From: Burkholderiales bacterium
Lineage (GTDB): Bacteria > Pseudomonadota > Gammaproteobacteria > Burkholderiales > JAHFRG01
NCBI GenBank assembly: GCA_035543335.1
Contig: DASZZH010000040.1
Coordinates: 1-58,763, forward strand
DNA: 58,763 bases
Direction: 5' to 3'
Part shown: in pieces, positions 8,137 through 16,203 of the stretch
How positions within the stretch are numbered: position 1 is the first letter of the stretch
How the letters are laid out: the number at the start of each line of letters is the position of its first letter
Notes under the pieces: model-generated
The model's input: only the letters and a program-made list of their open reading frames with translations
Databases searched by the model: none
Told to the model about the DNA's origin: nothing
Program-made: the position numbers and the translations under genes

Positions 8137-9405
8137 TTAGAAGAACAGGATCGCGCCCACGGAGTAGTCGTTTTGCATATCGACGTGCGCCGGGTGCCCC
8201 GGCGCCGCGTGGTCATTAGACCGGGTGTGGGCATATTCACCCACCAGGGTCAGCGATTTAGTCAGGCTGTAGTACAACCCTACGATTCCTGAACGGTTCC
8301 GAGCCACTATGCCGGTAGCCGCATCTGCGTCCGAAGTCGAATGGAGCCAGCTCCCGCCATAGCTGACGACGGGTCTCCACTTACCCATCTTGTAACCCAC
8401 CTGCGCATAACCACCATTGGAATTGCGGCGGTGGCCCCCAAGGTCCACGCCGTCCAACAGTATCCCGGTGGTGCCTATGCCCCTGCCTTGATAGTAATAC
8501 AGTACGCCATCCAAGCCGGCAATAGCGGCCTTGATACCCGCATCGGCTGCAATCGCTGTGACACCGAAGCTGCCGGGGCCACCGAGGTCGGCAGCGGTGG
8601 CTTGATTGCGCTGATAGAAGAAACTAGTCCAAACACGGCCGGTCACTCCGCCCAGATCATAGTCGTAAGTCAGCTTGCCTTGAAAACCGGGTAATTGATG
8701 ACCGCTGATAGTGGCAGAGGGGCCGCCGGCTATGGGACCTGCAGCGTAAGGCTGGAAAATCCCTATCGTGCCCTGCAAACCACTGGCACTCGGGGAAATA
8801 TAAGTGATTTGCTCTATCCAGTCGGCGTAAATATAGCCTAAACCGATGCGCCCCAAAGTCGTGTTGGTGGGAGTGGCCGGTAAAAGGGCAGTACCGACAC
8901 TCAGCAGAGTCGCGTCGCTCAAGATGGCGTCGGAGCCAAAGATGCCCAAATCACGGCCAAACTTGAAGGTGCCCATCTCTTTGTCGCCAAACGTCAGGAA
9001 TTGCTGGCGCATATTGATATCGGTAGACCCCAACTGCTGTCCTTGTGGTCCGACGGCACCATGGGCGTTGCTGCCGGGATACATACCTATAGTCACGCCG
9101 ATGTCAAAACCTTCCTGAGTGGTCTTGGCGGAGAACACCAAGGCCGAAGGCAGAAGACCGTCGCGCACCTGCGAAGAGTTGAGGTGATTCGTCTTGCTGC
9201 AAGCAATAAGGCCGCCTACGAGTCCGAGTGTCTTTGAATCGTTAGTGCAGGTGCTGTAGATGTAGAAGGCGTTGACTTCACCGGCGAATGACAGGTCCCA
9301 GTCACCGACCCTGAGAGGTCCGACAGCGTTGGCGGCGGAAGTGCCAAACAGCGCGCAGGCGCCGACTACGGCCATGCTTAGTTTCTTATGCTTTTGCTTT
9401 ATCAT
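8137..9405 (-). CDS. Gram-negative outer-membrane porin
   Basis: A 422-residue outer-membrane protein. The start ATG 9405 has an ideal AGGAGG seven bases upstream and yields a signal peptide ending GTSAANAVG. The mature sequence alternates polar and hydrophobic residues, begins with a typical first strand (LRVGDWDLSFAGEVNAFYIY), and ends in phenylalanine after a final amphipathic strand (DYSVGAILFF), as BAM substrates do. The general composition fits the 16-strand porin families of betaproteobacteria; substrate is unknown. A sigma-54 promoter at 9591-9606 reads into it and an NtrC-type activator gene lies close by, so expression is probably controlled by that two-component system. An intrinsic terminator follows at 8081-8111. 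Confidence 0.9.
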   Translation of the reverse strand: MIKQKHKKLSMAVVGACALFGTSAANAVGPLRVGDWDLSFAGEVNAFYIYSTCTNDSKTLGLVGGLIACSKTNHLNSSQVRDGLLPSALVFSAKTTQEGFDIGVTIGMYPGSNAHGAVGPQGQQLGSTDINMRQQFLTFGDKEMGTFKFGRDLGIFGSDAILSDATLLSVGTALLPATPTNTTLGRIGLGYIYADWIEQITYISPSASGLQGTIGIFQPYAAGPIAGGPSATISGHQLPGFQGKLTYDYDLGGVTGRVWTSFFYQRNQATAADLGGPGSFGVTAIAADAGIKAAIAGLDGVLYYYQGRGIGTTGILLDGVDLGGHRRNSNGGYAQVGYKMGKWRPVVSYGGSWLHSTSDADAATGIVARNRSGIVGLYYSLTKSLTLVGEYAHTRSNDHAAPGHPAHVDMQNDYSVGAILFF

Positions 9406-9590
9406 GCTTCCTCCTGTGTGGAAAAAATTAATCAAACAAAACTACATCTGAAATCTTAGGACGACACATCCTCCTATACGCGCAGCCAAGGTGTCAAGAA
9501 AAAAAACGACATACTCAGCGTGATGTTGTAAAAAAGACACATTTCTTCCAAATACTGCTTATGGCGCTATAGCTTAGCCAAATGTGCGGT

Positions 9591-9606
9591 AGCAACTGTT
9601 ATGCCA
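9591..9606 (-). promoter_or_regulatory. Sigma-54 (RpoN) promoter for the porin gene
   Basis: On the minus strand TGGCATAACAGTTGCT matches the -24/-12 consensus TGGCAYR-N4-TTGCW with the obligatory 10 bases between GG and GC. It reads towards the porin ATG 186 bases away. It is nearly identical to the sigma-54 site at 13346-13361 (TGGCATAAGACTTGCT). The rest of the 9406-10180 gap holds this promoter, the repeat block and no convincing gene. Confidence 0.75.
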
Positions 9607-9954
9607 ATAACATCGCTTTGGCTCAATTTCCCCTATCTCTTTTGTAAACAGCGGCATGTATGCACAAAACAGGTTTACTTGGACAGTTGCGACCTGGCGC
9701 CTGAGGAAATGAGGTTCGAAAGCGTGACATTGTGTTCCGCAGAGGTTACATGCACCAGCGCCCCCTGGTTTTCTTCCCCTCGCTTACTCCCTTCCCTCAT
9801 CTTTTCCCCATAAGCGGGGAGCACGAGCCCATTCGACTATGCTCAGGGTAAACTCTGCGAAGCGCGGGCAAGGGGGAAAGAATTTGTTAACAGGCTTTCC
9901 CGCCACTTCAATACTCAAGTAAGCTAATAAATCCCCTCATTTCAGGCGTTCGTG

Positions 9955-10165
9955 GTGATGCTTCGACAAGCTCAGCACTAAAGGTTGTCGAACGCTCTCC
10001 TGAGCATAGACGAAGGACATGAACGCCCTTCGACAAGCCTGTCCTGAGCGAAGTCCCCGTTGTCCTTCGACAAGCTCAGGACGAACGGGGATAAAGACGA
10101 AGGGCTCAGGACGAGCGGGAACGAAGACGAAGGACTCAGGCCTGTCCCGAGGATATCGAGGGGGC
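9955..10165. repeat. Second block of CTTCGACAAGCTCAGGACGA-type repeats
   Basis: Shares several long identical segments with 7800-8010 in rearranged order and ends about 15 bases before the kinase start codon. The frame that would extend the kinase N-terminus upstream to 10019 runs through this repeat and has the low-complexity composition of translated repeat, so it is not taken as coding. Confidence 0.85.
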
Positions 10166-10180
10166 GAACGGTTATTTCTT

Positions 10181-11635
10181 ATGTCTCAGCCAAAATCACT
10201 CAAGCACCTGATGCTGCTTTACGCACTAGGTTATCTCCTGCTGGTGCTGGCAAGCGGCGTGCTGGGCAGCGCCGCACTCTATTACTGGCAGGAGTCGTCG
10301 CGGGAATCGCTGCGCATCAATTCCATGGTGGAAGAAATCCAGGAAATGCGCGGCAATCTCTACCGTCAGGTAAAGGAAGTCTTCGATGCGGTTTTCTTAA
10401 GCGATACCGACGCGGCCAGGCAATACCAGGAATATCAGAAACGGATTGAGGAGCATTTGCTGAAACTGGACAGCATCGCCGCCAATAACGAGGAGCACGC
10501 AGCCATCAACCGCCTGCGCGAAGCCTACAATATCATCAAGACACAAGCCGCGGACATCACCCGCGCCCGTGCCGGCATGTCGCTCAAGCAAAAACGCAAA
10601 ATTTTCGATACCGACCTCGAGCTGGCGGGTTTCGGCCGCTATGAAGAAGCGTTCAGCGCCATCGATCAACTGCTGCGGCTGCAGCAGTCGGAATTGCAGA
10701 AGCGGCTGGCGACGCTCACCCGTCTTGCGCCTTTGCTGCTCCTGCTGCCGATTTTTCTCGCCATCGTGTTGTTGCTGCTGTCACGCCTGTTCATGCAGCG
10801 CGCCATCGTGCAGCCCTTATCCGCGGTACAACAAGCCACTTCGCTGATCAGCCACGGCGATCTTTCTCACAAGGTTCCGGAGCGGGGAGCACTGGAGCTG
10901 GTGACGCTCGCCGAAGCGGTCAATCAAATGGCGGATGACCTCACCGCCAGCCGCGAGTCACTATTGCGCGCGGAAAAACAGGCCACTCTGGGCGCGCTGG
11001 TGCCGGTGATGGCGCACAATATCCGCAATCCCCTGGCCAGCATCCGCGCCACCGCCCAGATCATCAACGATCCGAATCTTCCCACCGAGTTGCGCGAAGG
11101 CCTGGCCGGCATCATCAACACGGCCGACCGGCTGGAGCGCTGGACGCACTCCTTGCTTTCCTATCTGCACCCGTTGCAAGCTCGGCGCTTGCCTTGCAAA
11201 CTGCCCAGACTGGTGGACAATGTGCTGGAAATACTCAATTCCCGCCTGGCGGAAAAGGAAATCCGGGTGGAACGTCAGGGCTGGAACCAGGAAATTGAAA
11301 TTGCGCTGGATATACAGCTCATGGAACAGGCACTGCATGGATTGCTGCTGAACGCGGCGGACGCTTCGCCGCAACGAGGCACGCTCGATCTTCGCCTTGA
11401 CCAAACGGGAGAGCAAATCGTGCTTACGATTGCCGATCAGGGCTCCGGCATGCCGTTCACCCCGGAAGCCCGTGATTTGAGTCCCGGTCCCTCAACCAAG
11501 CGTTACGGTACCGGATTGGGCATACCGTTTGCGATGAAGGTGTGCGAAGCACATGGCGGTAAAATCGAGTATGAAGCTACCAATCCGCATGGTACCGCAG
11601 TACGGATCGTTCTGCCCAAAGTAGAGGAAGACTGA
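10181..11635 (+). CDS. NtrB-like membrane sensor histidine kinase
   Basis: A 484-residue kinase. One transmembrane helix near the N-terminus (about 8-32), a mostly helical periplasmic sensor region of about 150 residues, a second helix (LLLLLPIFLAIVLLLLSRLF), a HAMP linker, and then HisKA with the phosphoacceptor in MAHNIRNPLASI (His about 279). The HATPase domain shows an N box (LLLNAADAS), a G1 box (DQGSGMPF) and a G2 box (GTGLGIPFA). The HN-R/NPL H box is the type found in kinases paired with sigma-54 activators. ATG 10181 lies just past a repeat block. The stop TGA overlaps the regulator start (TGATG), so the pair is translationally coupled. Confidence 0.93.
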   Translation: MSQPKSLKHLMLLYALGYLLLVLASGVLGSAALYYWQESSRESLRINSMVEEIQEMRGNLYRQVKEVFDAVFLSDTDAARQYQEYQKRIEEHLLKLDSIAANNEEHAAINRLREAYNIIKTQAADITRARAGMSLKQKRKIFDTDLELAGFGRYEEAFSAIDQLLRLQQSELQKRLATLTRLAPLLLLLPIFLAIVLLLLSRLFMQRAIVQPLSAVQQATSLISHGDLSHKVPERGALELVTLAEAVNQMADDLTASRESLLRAEKQATLGALVPVMAHNIRNPLASIRATAQIINDPNLPTELREGLAGIINTADRLERWTHSLLSYLHPLQARRLPCKLPRLVDNVLEILNSRLAEKEIRVERQGWNQEIEIALDIQLMEQALHGLLLNAADASPQRGTLDLRLDQTGEQIVLTIADQGSGMPFTPEARDLSPGPSTKRYGTGLGIPFAMKVCEAHGGKIEYEATNPHGTAVRIVLPKVEED

Positions 11636-13065
11636 TGGCCGAAAAAGCACTGGCTGCGACCGCTCCTCCCAAGGAAGCCCAGGGGCTGCCCAGGATTTTG
11701 CTCATCGAGGATGAAACCCTGTTTGGCCGGGCGGTGAAAAAAAGCCTGGAGAAAGCCGGTTACGAATGCATGCTCTCCTTCACACTGGCTGAAGGTCGTG
11801 AGCTTGCCCGGAACGCGCTTCCCGAACTGGTGCTGCTGGATTTGCGGCTGCCCGACGGCAATGGCCTCGATTTGCTTGCTGAAATCCGCTCCGCTGATGA
11901 AAACAAGTCGCCCGCCGTGATAGTGCTCACCGCTTACGGCGAAATCGGTGACGCCGTTCACGCCATGAAACTCGGCGCGGCCGATTACCTGAAAAAACCG
12001 GTGGACCTCGATGAGCTACTGCTGGCAGTGGACAAAGTGCTGCAAACCTCGCGGCTCAAAAACCGGCTCGATTATTCCCAGGCACGTGACAGCCACGCGG
12101 TGGAAGGCGTGCAGATGCTGGGCGAGAGCGCGTCAATGCAGCGCTTGCGCAAGCAAATCCGGCGCCTGGCGGAACTGGCAGGGGAAAGCGGCGAACCGCC
12201 ACCCACCGTATTGATTCTGGGCGAAACCGGCAGCGGCAAAGATGTCGCGGCACGTCTGCTGCACCGCTTAAGCCCGCACTCCGCCCGCCCTTTTGTTCAA
12301 GTGGATTGCGCGTCGCTGCCGCGCGACCTGATAGAAGCGGAACTCTTCGGCCACGAAAAAGGCGCGTTCACCAACGCGCACGGCGCGCGCCCCGGGCTGA
12401 TCGAAGCCGCGGAAGACGGCATGCTGTTTCTCGACGAAATCGGCGAACTGCCGCTGGAACTGCAAGCGAAGCTGCTGAATGTCATTGAGCGGCGCAAGAC
12501 GCGGCGCCTCGGCTCGGTGCGCGAGCGCCACATTCCGGCGCGCATCATCGCCGGCACCAACCGCAAATTACCGGAGATGATTGCGCAAGGGCGGTTTCGC
12601 GCCGACCTCTATTACCGGCTCAATGTGGTGACGTTAAGCTTGCCGCCGCTGCGCGAGCGCGGTGAAGACATGGTCTTGCTGGCGCGCCATTTCGCGCTGC
12701 AAGTGAGCCGCCGCTATGGCCTGCCCGATTCTTCTTTCAGCGCGGAAGCGTTGAACGCCTTGCGCGCTTACTCCTGGCCGGGCAACGTGCGCGAGCTCAA
12801 GCACCTGGTGGAACGCGCCGTGCTGCTTTCCCGCGGCGGCGTGATGCATGTTTCCGATCTGGCGCTGTCGCCGCAAGATCCGCCTTCTTCAAGCGAAACC
12901 CTGCCGTTGCACGGACTGACACTAGAAGCCGCGGAACGCCTGCTGATCGAGCGCGCGCTCGAAGCCACCGGCGGCAACGTCTCCGAATCCGCGCGCCGCC
13001 TCGGGGTGAGCCGCATGACGCTACGCTATCGCATGGAAAAGTACGGGTTGAAGGGTCACAGCTAA
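11635..13065 (+). CDS. NtrC-family sigma-54-dependent response regulator
   Basis: A 476-residue activator with three domains. The receiver has the acidic pair ED at 25-26, phosphoacceptor Asp69 (LLDLRLPDG) and Lys near 122. The AAA+ domain has Walker A GETGSGKD (about 196), Walker B MLFLDEIGEL, and a C-terminal Fis-type helix-turn-helix (NVSESARRLGVSRMTLRYRM). The sigma-54 contact loop reads GAFTNA instead of the usual GAFTGA (residues 243-248). Its gene overlaps the kinase gene by one base. Two near-identical sigma-54 promoters flank the pair (9591-9606 and 13346-13361) and are the obvious candidate targets. The overall layout resembles the GlrK/GlrR (QseE/QseF) pair, but orthology is not established. 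Confidence 0.95.
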   Translation: MAEKALAATAPPKEAQGLPRILLIEDETLFGRAVKKSLEKAGYECMLSFTLAEGRELARNALPELVLLDLRLPDGNGLDLLAEIRSADENKSPAVIVLTAYGEIGDAVHAMKLGAADYLKKPVDLDELLLAVDKVLQTSRLKNRLDYSQARDSHAVEGVQMLGESASMQRLRKQIRRLAELAGESGEPPPTVLILGETGSGKDVAARLLHRLSPHSARPFVQVDCASLPRDLIEAELFGHEKGAFTNAHGARPGLIEAAEDGMLFLDEIGELPLELQAKLLNVIERRKTRRLGSVRERHIPARIIAGTNRKLPEMIAQGRFRADLYYRLNVVTLSLPPLRERGEDMVLLARHFALQVSRRYGLPDSSFSAEALNALRAYSWPGNVRELKHLVERAVLLSRGGVMHVSDLALSPQDPPSSSETLPLHGLTLEAAERLLIERALEATGGNVSESARRLGVSRMTLRYRMEKYGLKGHS

Positions 13066-13126
13066 TTCGGCGGTGAGTCAGTTACTGAGCCGACCGGAAA
13101 TAGTGCTTAGCTGCGTTGCTTCGGAT

Positions 13127-13215
13127 TCCTCCCCCTTCAAGGGGGAGGACAGGAGGGGGATGGGAGTACGGTGGACAACCCATCCCCACCCTAACCCTCC
13201 CCTTCAAGGGGAGGG
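13127..13215. repeat. Paired palindromes of the CCTCCCCTTCAAGGGGAGG type
   Basis: Two GC-rich perfect palindromes, TCCTCCCCCTTCAAGGGGG at 13127-13149 and CCCTCCCCTTCAAGGGGAGG at 13195-13215, are separated by a segment containing CCCATCCCCACCCTAACCC. This is a common dispersed intergenic repeat. It could also act as a transcriptional roadblock after the regulator gene. No gene is seen between 13066 and 13629. Confidence 0.75.
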
Positions 13216-13345
13216 AACTTGGAGAGCATGCGGTTACACACAGTTTAGTGGCCTCATCAGCAAAAGCTGTTCCTCTTCGGCATACTCATGGCGAACGGCC
13301 TATTCTGAACAAACCTTCCCTCTTTTTCATCTTCCAGCACCTTTC

Positions 13346-13361
13346 TGGCATAAGACTTGCT
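13346..13361 (+). promoter_or_regulatory. Sigma-54 (RpoN) promoter for a small RNA
   Basis: TGGCATAAGACTTGCT matches the sigma-54 consensus (GG at 13347-13348, GC at 13359-13360, ten bases between). It differs at only two positions from the porin sigma-54 promoter. The expected start of transcription is about 13372, and a strong intrinsic terminator ends at 13457, so the unit looks like a small RNA gene rather than a leader of the receptor gene. Confidence 0.75.
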
Positions 13362-13371
13362 CGTTTATCTC

Positions 13372-13457
13372 AGTAGCGTGCCGGTTAAGCGTCTTGCACG
13401 CTCATGGTTGTTCTCCAACTTCCTCTTCTTGCCGGGACTTAAAGTCCCGGCTTTTTT
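13372..13457 (+). ncRNA. Candidate sigma-54-dependent small regulatory RNA (~86 nt)
   Basis: Predicted from three signals in order: a sigma-54 promoter at 13346-13361, a first hairpin with a perfect 7-bp stem (AGCGTGC at 13375-13381 with GCACGCT at 13396-13402), and an intrinsic terminator (13431-13457) ending in six T. Between the hairpins lies an unpaired pyrimidine-rich stretch containing CAACTTCCTCTTCTT, the kind of sequence sRNAs use to cover Shine-Dalgarno regions. It could form nine contiguous pairs (one G-U) with AGGAGGAAG at the porin ribosome-binding site. No reading frame of note lies inside. The placement beside an NtrC-type operon recalls enterobacterial GlmY, activated by GlrR, but no sequence relation is claimed. 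Confidence 0.6.
13431..13457 (+). terminator. Intrinsic terminator of the candidate small RNA
   Basis: Perfect 9-bp stem GCCGGGACT / AGTCCCGGC with a TAA loop, followed by TTTTTT. If transcription instead came from further upstream, the same structure would act as a terminator for the two-component operon. Confidence 0.9.
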
Positions 13458-13629
13458 ATGCCTGGCGCGGTTCTCGGGCAAGTCCGGTCAAGAAATCCGG
13501 AGACGGTGCTTGTGCTAACTTGGAAGACAAATGAATCAGGGCTGGTGTTTGAAATCAACCAAACTGGCTGCTTTCAACCGCCACAACCGAGATTGTTCTG
13601 CCAAAATAACAAAAGGGAGGAATAGCAGA

Positions 13630-15921
13630 ATGAAAAAAAGCAGCACCTTCAAAAAAAACGCACTGATTGTTTTTTGGATTTTTTGGGGAGGGCCCGCTTT
13701 CGCGGATAACCGCGCGACGGAACTGGAAGCGCCCACAGTGGAAGTCATCGGCACCACACCCTTACCCGGCCTCGGGACACCGCTCAATCAGGTGCCGGCC
13801 AATGTGCAGACGGCAACCGGAAAGGATATCCAAAAACAGCAGACTCTTGACCTGTCTGACTTCGCGAATGCTAATCTGGGTTCAGTTAATATCAACGACA
13901 CGCTGGTGAATCCATTCCAGCTGAACGTCAATTTCCGTGGTTTCACTGCTTCACCGCTACTCGGCACACCCCAAGGCATATCGGTTTTCCAGGACGGCGT
14001 GCGGGTCAATGAACCGTTCGGCGATTTGGTCAACTGGGACCTCATTCCGCAGTCGGCCATCTCCAGCATTAACCTCATCCCGGGATCAAACCCGCTGTTC
14101 GGCTTGAATACTTTAGGCGGGGCGCTGGCGATCCATACCAAGAGCGGTTTCGAGTACCCTGGGTTTGCAATTCAGAGTTATGGCGGTTCTTTCGGGCGCG
14201 GAGCCGTCGAGTTTGAAGCCGGCGGGCATGGCAAAAACGCCGATTATTTCGTCACGGCCAACGTGTTCAGAGAGAACGGCTTTCGCGAACATTCCAATAG
14301 CGACGTAAACCAGCTCTTCTCCAAATTCGGCTGGCAAGACGAGAAAACCGATTTGGATTTGAGTTTTACGGCAGCAAAAAACAAGCTTTTCGGCACACAA
14401 CCGTTACCCGTAAGCTTTCTCGACAATCCGGCCCAAGCTTTTACCTTTCCGGATTTTAATGATAATAGACTCGTCTTTTTAAACCTGAAAGGCAGCCACT
14501 TCTTCAGCGATACGGTTCTTCTTGCTTCAAACGTTTATTACCGAGAAAGCAAAACCTTAGCCTTTAACAGCAACATTAGTAGCGACTTTGATAATACGAT
14601 GCCGGTGGGGCCGGGCAATATGCCGGCGTCCAATGTCATCAGCGATAACGACCAGATAGGCTATGGCGGTGCGATACAGCTGACGCTTCTCGGGGGTCTG
14701 CTAAATCGCAAGAACCAGTTTACCGCGGGCGCCAGCATTGACCACGGGAGTACCGAGTTCACCCAAACGAGCCAGGAAGCAACCGTGACGGCGGATCGTG
14801 ACACCATCGGCACCAGCCCGTTCGCGCTATTCACCGACGTCAAGGGTTTCAATACCTATTATGGGCTGTATGCGACCGACACTTTTTCCTTGACCGAGAA
14901 ACTGCACTTTACCGCGTCCGGCAGATACAACATTGCGCAAGTCAAACTGCAAGACCAGCTGGGCACTGCCTTGAACGGGAATAATCAATTTACCCGCTTC
15001 AATCCGGCGGCTGGCCTGGCTTATAACCCCGTCAAGACGCTCACGCTCTATGGGAGCTATAACGAGGGCACACGTGCGCCCACGCCCGTGGAACTGACTT
15101 GTTCGAATCCAAGCGTCCCCTGTTCGTTGCCCAACGCATTCTTATCCGATCCGCCGCTCAAACAGGTCGTGGCTAAAACCTGGGAAGCTGGCTTGCGCGG
15201 CCAGTGGCAGCACTTGGCCTGGAGCGCCGCCTTGTTTCGAACCAAGTCGCAGGACGATATTCAGTTTGTAAGCAGCGGCGGGTTTGCAACCAGTGCAGGC
15301 TTTTTCCAAAACGTCGGCGAAACCCGCCGCCAGGGCATAGAGCTTGGCCTCCACGGGCAATTTAACAAGTTCAGCTTCCACACGAACTATACGTTGATCA
15401 ATGCAACTTTTCAAACACCCTTCTCCGAGTTCAGCCCGAATAATTCCAGCACCGACAGCACAGGTTCCATTTTAGTATCGGCGGGGAACCGGATTCCGGG
15501 TATTCCGCGCCACAATTTCAAATTTAGGGGTGAGTATGAGTTCACTGAAGCATTTTCAGTCGGCGCAAACCTCCTGCTGGCTTCCAGCCAGTTTGCACGG
15601 AGCGACGAGAACAACCAAGATATACACGGCCAAGTGCCGGGCTATGCCAGAGTGAACCTGGACGCCCGTTACAGAATCTCCGGGCGCTGGAAGTTGTTCG
15701 CCAAGGTCAATAACTTGTTTGACAGAAAGTACTTCACTTTCGGGCAGCTTGGGGCCAACGCCTTTGTCGGGCCCGGAAATACCTTTGATCCGACAGTAAG
15801 CCCCGCCAACTGGCCGAAGGAACTGTTTCTTTCACCCGCGGCACCGCTGGCTTTTTTCATCGGCCTGAGGTACGAATTGGGCGGGCCAAAACGGGAACGG
15901 TTTAAGGGGGATTTGGATTAA
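13630..15921 (+). CDS. TonB-dependent outer-membrane receptor
   Basis: A 763-residue receptor. Signal peptide (LIVFWIFWGGPAFAD), then an N-terminal region with a TonB-box-like TVEVIGT, a plug domain (residues about 60-170, with NVNFRGF, ISVFQDGVRVNEPFGD and GSNPLFGLNTLGGALAI) and a long 22-strand barrel ending in an aromatic strand (LAFFIGLRYEL). ATG 13630 has GGGAGG about ten bases upstream and gives the signal peptide; extension to 13531 adds an implausible tail. Ligand unknown. The location between the two-component system and the PQQ genes, with a tonB gene 4.6 kb away, makes uptake of a cofactor such as PQQ or a metal chelate a reasonable hypothesis, but it shows no close resemblance that I recall to E. 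coli PqqU (YncD). Confidence 0.93.
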   Translation: MKKSSTFKKNALIVFWIFWGGPAFADNRATELEAPTVEVIGTTPLPGLGTPLNQVPANVQTATGKDIQKQQTLDLSDFANANLGSVNINDTLVNPFQLNVNFRGFTASPLLGTPQGISVFQDGVRVNEPFGDLVNWDLIPQSAISSINLIPGSNPLFGLNTLGGALAIHTKSGFEYPGFAIQSYGGSFGRGAVEFEAGGHGKNADYFVTANVFRENGFREHSNSDVNQLFSKFGWQDEKTDLDLSFTAAKNKLFGTQPLPVSFLDNPAQAFTFPDFNDNRLVFLNLKGSHFFSDTVLLASNVYYRESKTLAFNSNISSDFDNTMPVGPGNMPASNVISDNDQIGYGGAIQLTLLGGLLNRKNQFTAGASIDHGSTEFTQTSQEATVTADRDTIGTSPFALFTDVKGFNTYYGLYATDTFSLTEKLHFTASGRYNIAQVKLQDQLGTALNGNNQFTRFNPAAGLAYNPVKTLTLYGSYNEGTRAPTPVELTCSNPSVPCSLPNAFLSDPPLKQVVAKTWEAGLRGQWQHLAWSAALFRTKSQDDIQFVSSGGFATSAGFFQNVGETRRQGIELGLHGQFNKFSFHTNYTLINATFQTPFSEFSPNNSSTDSTGSILVSAGNRIPGIPRHNFKFRGEYEFTEAFSVGANLLLASSQFARSDENNQDIHGQVPGYARVNLDARYRISGRWKLFAKVNNLFDRKYFTFGQLGANAFVGPGNTFDPTVSPANWPKELFLSPAAPLAFFIGLRYELGGPKRERFKGDLD

Positions 15922-15955
15922 ATAGATCTTAAAAGAGGGGACAGTCAGGGCAATA

Positions 15956-15986
15956 AAAAAGGACTGCTTACTCAGCAGCCCTTTTT
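15956..15986. terminator. Bidirectional intrinsic terminator between the receptor and pqqA1
   Basis: AAAAAGG-a-CTGCT pairs with AGCAG-c-CCTTTTT around a 5-base loop. The hairpin has an A tract on one side and a T tract on the other, so it can end the receptor transcript (plus) and the solitary pqqA transcript (minus). Confidence 0.88.
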
Positions 15987-16004
15987 CGTTATTGCTTGTG
16001 CGTC

Positions 16005-16079
16005 TTAGCGGTTCAGAATGTACATCGTGACTTCGAAACCAAAACGCATATCGGTAAATTCGGGTTTGCTCCAGGCCAT
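16005..16079 (-). CDS. pqqA: PqqA, PQQ precursor peptide (solitary copy 1)
   Basis: A 24-residue peptide, [18 protein letters not shown] followed by MYILNR. It has the invariant Glu16 and Tyr20 in the FEVTMY motif, whose side chains PqqE cross-links to build PQQ. A GGAG ribosome-binding site lies eight bases upstream. The gene is not next to pqqB-E: it stands alone on the minus strand, with its own terminator (15956-15986) and a palindromic operator-like site upstream (16178-16194). It differs from the operon copy at 21910-21984 at four positions (A2/Q2, F8/Y8, T9/S9, L22/A22). Multiple pqqA copies are known in some methylotrophs. The solitary copy presumably supplies extra precursor under separate control. 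Confidence 0.93.
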   Translation of the reverse strand: MAWSKPEFTDMRFGFEVTMYILNR

Positions 16080-16177
16080 GGTGATCTCCGTAAAAAAGTT
16101 GTACAACGATTTAACCTACGCCGCCAGTATGCCTGTATTCAAGTCTACGCGGGAAGGCAGAAAACCTTGAATTCGGC

Positions 16178-16194
16178 CTAATGATTTTCATTAG
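16178..16194 (-). promoter_or_regulatory. Palindromic operator-like site upstream of solitary pqqA
   Basis: CTAATGATTTTCATTAG has 7-base inverted arms around a 3-base centre. The core AATGATTTTCATT matches 11 of 13 positions of a Fur box core (AATGATAATCATT). It sits about 100 bases upstream of pqqA1, between that gene and the stop of the response regulator. A -35/-10-like pair (TTGAAT, 18 bases, TAGGTT) follows. There is no U tract, so it is not an intrinsic terminator. Confidence 0.45.
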
Positions 16195-16203
16195 ATTTGG
16201 CCA

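Noticed and set aside
10019..10180. N-terminal extension of the histidine kinase
   Set aside because: It is a translated palindromic repeat. The kinase proper begins with its membrane helix after ATG 10181.
13073..13534. A 153-codon frame between the regulator and the TonB receptor
   Set aside because: It runs through two palindromic repeats, the sigma-54 promoter and a terminator, with no protein-like pattern.
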